From Osedax fenrisi (taxonomy: Eukaryota > Annelida > Polychaeta > Sabellida > Siboglinidae): 64,000 nucleotides of DNA. The stretch spans positions 56,979,863 to 57,043,862 of the forward strand of contig OZ025241.1 in assembly GCA_964019155.1 (NCBI GenBank). The letters are read 5' to 3'. The notes under the pieces were generated by a model, which did no database searches, had not been told where the DNA came from, and saw only the letters and a program-made list of their open reading frames with translations. A program made the translations under genes and the position numbers. This document shows positions 60,411 to 64,000 of this stretch, piece by piece (the stretch's first letter is position 1; every line of letters begins with the position of its first letter).

Positions 60411-60840
60411 AGGGGGAATTATGTCTAATACGGGCCAGTGTGTAATACGGGCCACTGCGATATCTCAGTAACTATTGTTCAAATCAAAAAAAAATATATA
60501 CAAGATTTATTCAGTATCACATTTCTATTAATAAGGGGTATTTTTTTTTTAATATTTGCATTTATATTTCTAATATTGATCATTATATCAAAAAATAGTT
60601 TTCAAATGAAAATGTACTAAATAATTATTTATTTATCCACCATTTTCGTTAATAAATATAACATTAATTAAATAATTCAAAGCACGATTGGAAAGATTAA
60701 TTAAATACGAAGAATATAAATGTATACATTCTACTTTATATATAATATTAAGTGCGTGGGGGGTTATTTAACAAGTGTATCAAATGTTTGCAATACGGGC
60801 CACCTAATGTTAGTAATACGGGCCACATGACCAATGAAAA
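60411..60840. repeat. AATACGGGCCA repeats after the retrotransposon
   Basis: aatacgggcca occurs four times (about 60430, 60443, 60791 and 60813) in two pairs flanking an AT-rich middle. The start agggggaattatgtctaata resembles the terminus of the element at 50977 (ggggaaagtaacctaatacg), so this may be a diverged end of a related TIR element. No inverted partner was found. Confidence 0.5.
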
Positions 60841-61368
60841 TGCTTGATTCTATGTCACTATTTTACAATATAATATCACTGAAATAAAATTATTATAAGT
60901 GCGTGCGACATCGTGCGTAAATTCATACCATCGATATAAAGTTTCTTTATATCGAATATTCATATATGCGTTTATTGATAGATCGAACTATTATGATAGT
61001 GGTTATAATGAATGTGTACATTATTATCATAGAAATTACAATTAGGTGATTCTAATATATATTATTATTACACTGTATATATGCGTGTTCACGTATACTT
61101 ATATGTATGTTATATATATATATATACATACATATATACACTGTATTGGCATGAATGCGTATACGCATATATGCGTATATATGAGTATATATATACTCAT
61201 ATACGAATATCAATATGTATTGATATATAAAGGCATATTATATGTTTAAATATATATGCATTTATAATATTGTACATATATTTGAATATATGAGAGGGAA
61301 TAAGTGTACTCGTTATGTACGATTGTATTATATATAACCACATATTTATACTCATAGATACATACTCA

Positions 61369-61373
<5 letters not shown>
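60841..61373. other. AT-rich sequence with perfect palindromes
   Basis: No gene. Perfect palindromes atgcgtatacgcat (about 61155) and a 24-bp TA-rich one at about 61178-61201 (atatgagta mirrored). Confidence 0.6.

Positions 61374-61422
<49 letters not shown>
61374..61422. repeat. (TA)n microsatellite at a retrotransposon 5' junction
   Basis: A TA run of about 49 bp. ORF1 of the retrotransposon is open right up to it, so it marks the 5' truncation point. Confidence 0.95.
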
Positions 61423-61431
<9 letters not shown>

Positions 61432-62241
61432 GCGCCGAACCTAGCTGAAAAGATCTCTAAAGATCTCGTAGCTATCCTTGATCTGATTGATGAGTTCAAT
61501 TCTCCATCCATACCATTATTTGTTGCATCTGATATTAGGAGATTACCGCCAATTGGTGATCAGAATACAAATATGGCTGCAATACATTCAGCTATAATTA
61601 TGTTGCGAAATAATATTAACCTAATTAATGAATCAATTGCACCACTGCTCGATAAATCTTCAGTAAATCACGTACAGATTAATAATTTATTGGATAATAC
61701 ATCTGATAATATATCCTCAGATAAACAAGTCAATCCTACTGTGAATAATGATCTGAATAAGAACTTGACCTATGCATCAATCGTAAATTCTAAGACTTCT
61801 GATGATGGATTTAGACTGGTAAATCCTAAGAAACCAAAGAAAGATAAGGATCGATCTTCACTGAGTACTACACGAAAAAAGCAAGATATCTACGTCGGGA
61901 AGGGGTCGTCTGAAGCATTAGGAAAAACTCCTGGTAGGCGTTGTCATTTATTCTTATCGCGTATTAATATTGATGTAACAACAGATGTTTTAAAAACTTA
62001 TATATGTAATGAATTTAAAATTTCCGATAATGATTGTCAGGTGGAAAATATTAATACTAGACAAAAATTTGTATCATCTTTTAAGGTGAGTTTGATGATT
62101 GATAGTGTCCAAGATGCTTATGATGGTAATAGATGGCCAAAAGGAATTATTATAAAGAGATTTTTTATTAGAAATAATAATAATGCTACTAATAATAGTT
62201 CATATGCAAGTAATGCATCTGCATCTACATTAAATCAATGA
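61423..62241 (+). CDS. ORF1 protein of the retrotransposon (RRM-like nucleic-acid binder), 5' truncated
   Basis: The frame is open from the TA run to the stop at 62239-62241, about 270 codons; the first Met is at 61573 (222 residues from there). The N-terminal part (LAEKISKDLVAILDLIDEF) is helical. A basic linker follows (PKKPKKDKDRSSLSTTRKKQ), then a segment RCHLFLSRINIDVTTDVLK, a SSFKVSLMID strand and a WPKGIIIKRFF block. Jockey/CR1-type ORF1 proteins often have a C-terminal RRM-like domain with exactly this FLSRIxxxxTxxxLxxYI ... SFKVSVxxxxxxxxxxxxxWPxGxxVRRFF pattern. It is expected to bind the element RNA. The stop overlaps the ATG of ORF2 (ATGA). Confidence 0.75.
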
Positions 62242-64000
62242 ATCTAAATAATAAGCTTAAGTTAATGTCTTTAAATTGTAATGGCATAAAAAATAAAATA
62301 GATGAAATATTAGATTTTTATAATAATGTAGATTTATTTTGTTTCCAAGAACATTGGCTTTCTACTGAAGAATGCCTATTGTTCAATACTATAAGTGATA
62401 TGTTTTGTGGTTATGGTAATGCAGCTTTTGACAACTCTCAATTGAGAATAGGTAGACCGTTTGGTGGGGTTGGGTTTATGTGGAATAAGAATATTGATAG
62501 ATATGTCTCAATTATAAAATCAGATTATGATTGGCTAATTTGTATTAAAATGTTTAATTTCTATATAATTAATGTTTATATGCCTTATGAATGTCCTAAT
62601 AATGTAGATAAATTTAATACTCAATTGATACAACTTTTTTTATATTGTGATTGTCTTAATACTAGCAATTATTGTATAATTGGTGATTTAAATTCTAATA
62701 TTTTGAATTTAAAATCTTTATATAGTAATAATTTAATAAAGTACTGTGATGAAAAAAATTTGATTATATCTGATAGTTTGCTTCTTGAGCCTAATAGTTA
62801 TACCTGCGTAAGCTCTGCTTGGAATTCTTTTTCTTGGCTAGACCATGTTATCTCAACAAATGATATGCATATTTCTTTAATTGACATTACTATTGATTAT
62901 TCTTTTATACTCTCGGATCATCATCCGTTATTAATAACTGTAAGACAAGATAATACACATTTAGTAGTTTCAAATGACTCTAAAGTGAATAAGAGAATAA
63001 AATGGAATAATCTAAATAAAAAGCAAATATTATTATACAAACAGAATACAAAATTTAGACTCAATAGATTAATTACTTCAATTAATAGTAATAATAATGT
63101 TAATTTTTCAGAATCAGTATACAATACACTATTAAGTATACTTTTAAGTGAATCTGATGTATTACATATTAAACTTAAAACTAATTTCAAAAATCTTCGG
63201 TCAGAATGGACTAGTGACGTAAAAAAGTATCATTCGATTGCTAGATCACATTATTTAATATGGAGATCAGTAAATAATCCCCGTTATGGTATAGTTTATG
63301 ATAACATGGTTATGTCGAGGAGAAAGTTCAAATATGAGTTACGCACAAGTAAAGCTTATTATAGCCGAATAAAAGCGAATGATGTTGCATTCAAATTAAT
63401 AAATGATCGTAATTCATTTTGGAAAATTGTATCTAGTAAATTAAAAAAAAACTTATCAATACAAAATAATATTGATAATGTACATGGCTTATCTGATATT
63501 GTAAAATTCTGGTTCAATCATTATAGTTGCATTTTCAATAGATGCAAAGATGGTCATTACCCCTACCAAATAGTGGATATTAATGAAATAGTTTATACAG
63601 ATAGAAATGAAATATCATCTATTATTAAGACTATTAAAAAAGGTAAAAATGTGGGTCCTGATGGATTATCAGTTGAACACATTAATTATGCAGATAATAC
63701 TATTATAGATACACTAGTATTACTAATCAATAACATGCTTCTAAATTCTTATTTCCCGAGTAAGTTAATTGAATCATATATTTTACCCATTATTAAAAAT
63801 AAAAACAAAAGAACTACTGATTCAGCGAATTATAGGCCCATATGTATCTCTAATGTAATTTGTAAGATAATTGAGAAAGTAATTTACAATAGAATATATA
63901 AACTATTATCTACTCATGATAATCAATTTGGTTTTAAAGCAAAGCTTGGCACGGAAATGTGTGTCTTTTCCCTAAAACAGTTGATCAATGATTATAAAAA
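62238..64000 (+). CDS. ORF2: endonuclease and reverse transcriptase, intact, partial at window end
   Basis: Starts at the ATG that overlaps the ORF1 stop. Endonuclease (residues 1-235): LMSLNCNGIKNKIDE, CFQEHWLS, GGVGFMW, IIGDLNSNI, WLDHVIS and SDHHPLLI, covering the Asn, Glu, Asp-Asn and Asp-His catalytic positions of APE-type nucleases. A linker follows, then RT: IKKGKNVGPDGLSVEHINYA (about 63635), YFPSKLIESYILPIIKNK, NYRPICISNVICKIIEKVIY and QFGFKAKLGTEMCVFSLKQL (about 63925). The catalytic YxDD box would lie beyond the window. No stop or frameshift in 587 codons. The GPDGLSxEHxxYA ... DNQFGFKxKxGTxMCVFxLK wording is that of a Jockey-superfamily group (CR1/L2-related) common in aquatic animals; the exact clade is not certain. 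Confidence 0.9.
   Translation, partial: MNLNNKLKLMSLNCNGIKNKIDEILDFYNNVDLFCFQEHWLSTEECLLFNTISDMFCGYGNAAFDNSQLRIGRPFGGVGFMWNKNIDRYVSIIKSDYDWLICIKMFNFYIINVYMPYECPNNVDKFNTQLIQLFLYCDCLNTSNYCIIGDLNSNILNLKSLYSNNLIKYCDEKNLIISDSLLLEPNSYTCVSSAWNSFSWLDHVISTNDMHISLIDITIDYSFILSDHHPLLITVRQDNTHLVVSNDSKVNKRIKWNNLNKKQILLYKQNTKFRLNRLITSINSNNNVNFSESVYNTLLSILLSESDVLHIKLKTNFKNLRSEWTSDVKKYHSIARSHYLIWRSVNNPRYGIVYDNMVMSRRKFKYELRTSKAYYSRIKANDVAFKLINDRNSFWKIVSSKLKKNLSIQNNIDNVHGLSDIVKFWFNHYSCIFNRCKDGHYPYQIVDINEIVYTDRNEISSIIKTIKKGKNVGPDGLSVEHINYADNTIIDTLVLLINNMLLNSYFPSKLIESYILPIIKNKNKRTTDSANYRPICISNVICKIIEKVIYNRIYKLLSTHDNQFGFKAKLGTEMCVFSLKQLINDYK

Larger units (their letters stand above)
61423..64000 (+). mobile_element. 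non-LTR retrotransposon with intact ORF2, runs off the window
   Basis: ORF1 (open from 61423, stop at 62241) and ORF2 (from 62238, open to the window end, 587 codons) are both free of lesions in the visible part. The element is 5' truncated inside ORF1 at a TA run. ORF wording differs clearly from the elements at 19083 and 57190, so this is a different family. Confidence 0.9.

Overview
This is nuclear DNA of an AT-rich animal, probably an invertebrate. It is not bacterial, organellar or viral: there are spliced genes with GT-AG introns, a tRNA-derived SINE family, several clades of non-LTR retrotransposon, many terminal-inverted-repeat (TIR) DNA transposons, and long microsatellites. I cannot place the species from the sequence. 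Most of the six-frame ORFs are chance ORFs, microsatellite ORFs or antisense shadows. The two real host genes are spliced and have to be assembled from short GC-richer islands.

Host genes. (1) Minus strand, about 3.2-14.8 kb: exons of a WD40-repeat protein resembling the WDR49/WDR64 ciliary family (14644-14782, 12848-13030, 11906-12091, and possibly a terminal exon at 3202-3453). Its introns are loaded with transposons. (2) Plus strand, 31.5-45.4 kb: a 16-exon gene whose exon phases all agree. It encodes a TFIIS-central-domain plus SPOC-domain protein of the PHF3/DIDO1/SPOCD1 class, about 1110 residues as far as visible, probably missing its 5' end. Its 1.5-kb last exon carries ten to eleven tandem copies of a 12-residue repeat built on the motif DIDMR. 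A third, poorly supported minus-strand gene may lie in 0.6-2.1 kb.

Mobile DNA. At least six TIR elements have 8-bp target-site duplications (TSDs, hAT hallmark) that are perfect or differ at one base: 11592-11791, 14817-17071 (with a decayed transposase), 23661-24625, 34764-35106, 41371-42444 and 48358-49720, plus a probable one at 5322-7791. There is also a Tigger/pogo-like element (54090-56023), a MITE with about 60-bp TIRs (22332-22911), and a TIR element inserted in one copy of a 93-bp tandem duplication (50977-51692). Non-LTR elements: an RTE-type remnant (8385-10585, minus) and CR1/Jockey-superfamily copies at 19083-21520 (minus), 23340-25710 (plus, split by a MITE), 52300-53412 (minus), 57190-60410 (plus) and 61423-64000 (plus). 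The last has an ORF2 that is open to the window edge. Four SINE copies from one tRNA-headed family lie between 28.7 and 36.6 kb; two are in introns of the SPOC gene.

Layout. 0-5 kb AT-rich, possible gene fragments; 5-17 kb WD40 gene and nested transposons; 17.6-18.3 kb (AGT)n; 19-26.3 kb retroelement remnants, MITEs and (GAG)n; 26.3-31.5 kb AT-rich with SINEs; 31.5-45.4 kb SPOC gene; 45-57 kb AT-rich with TIR elements and minisatellites; 57-64 kb two CR1/Jockey-type retrotransposons.
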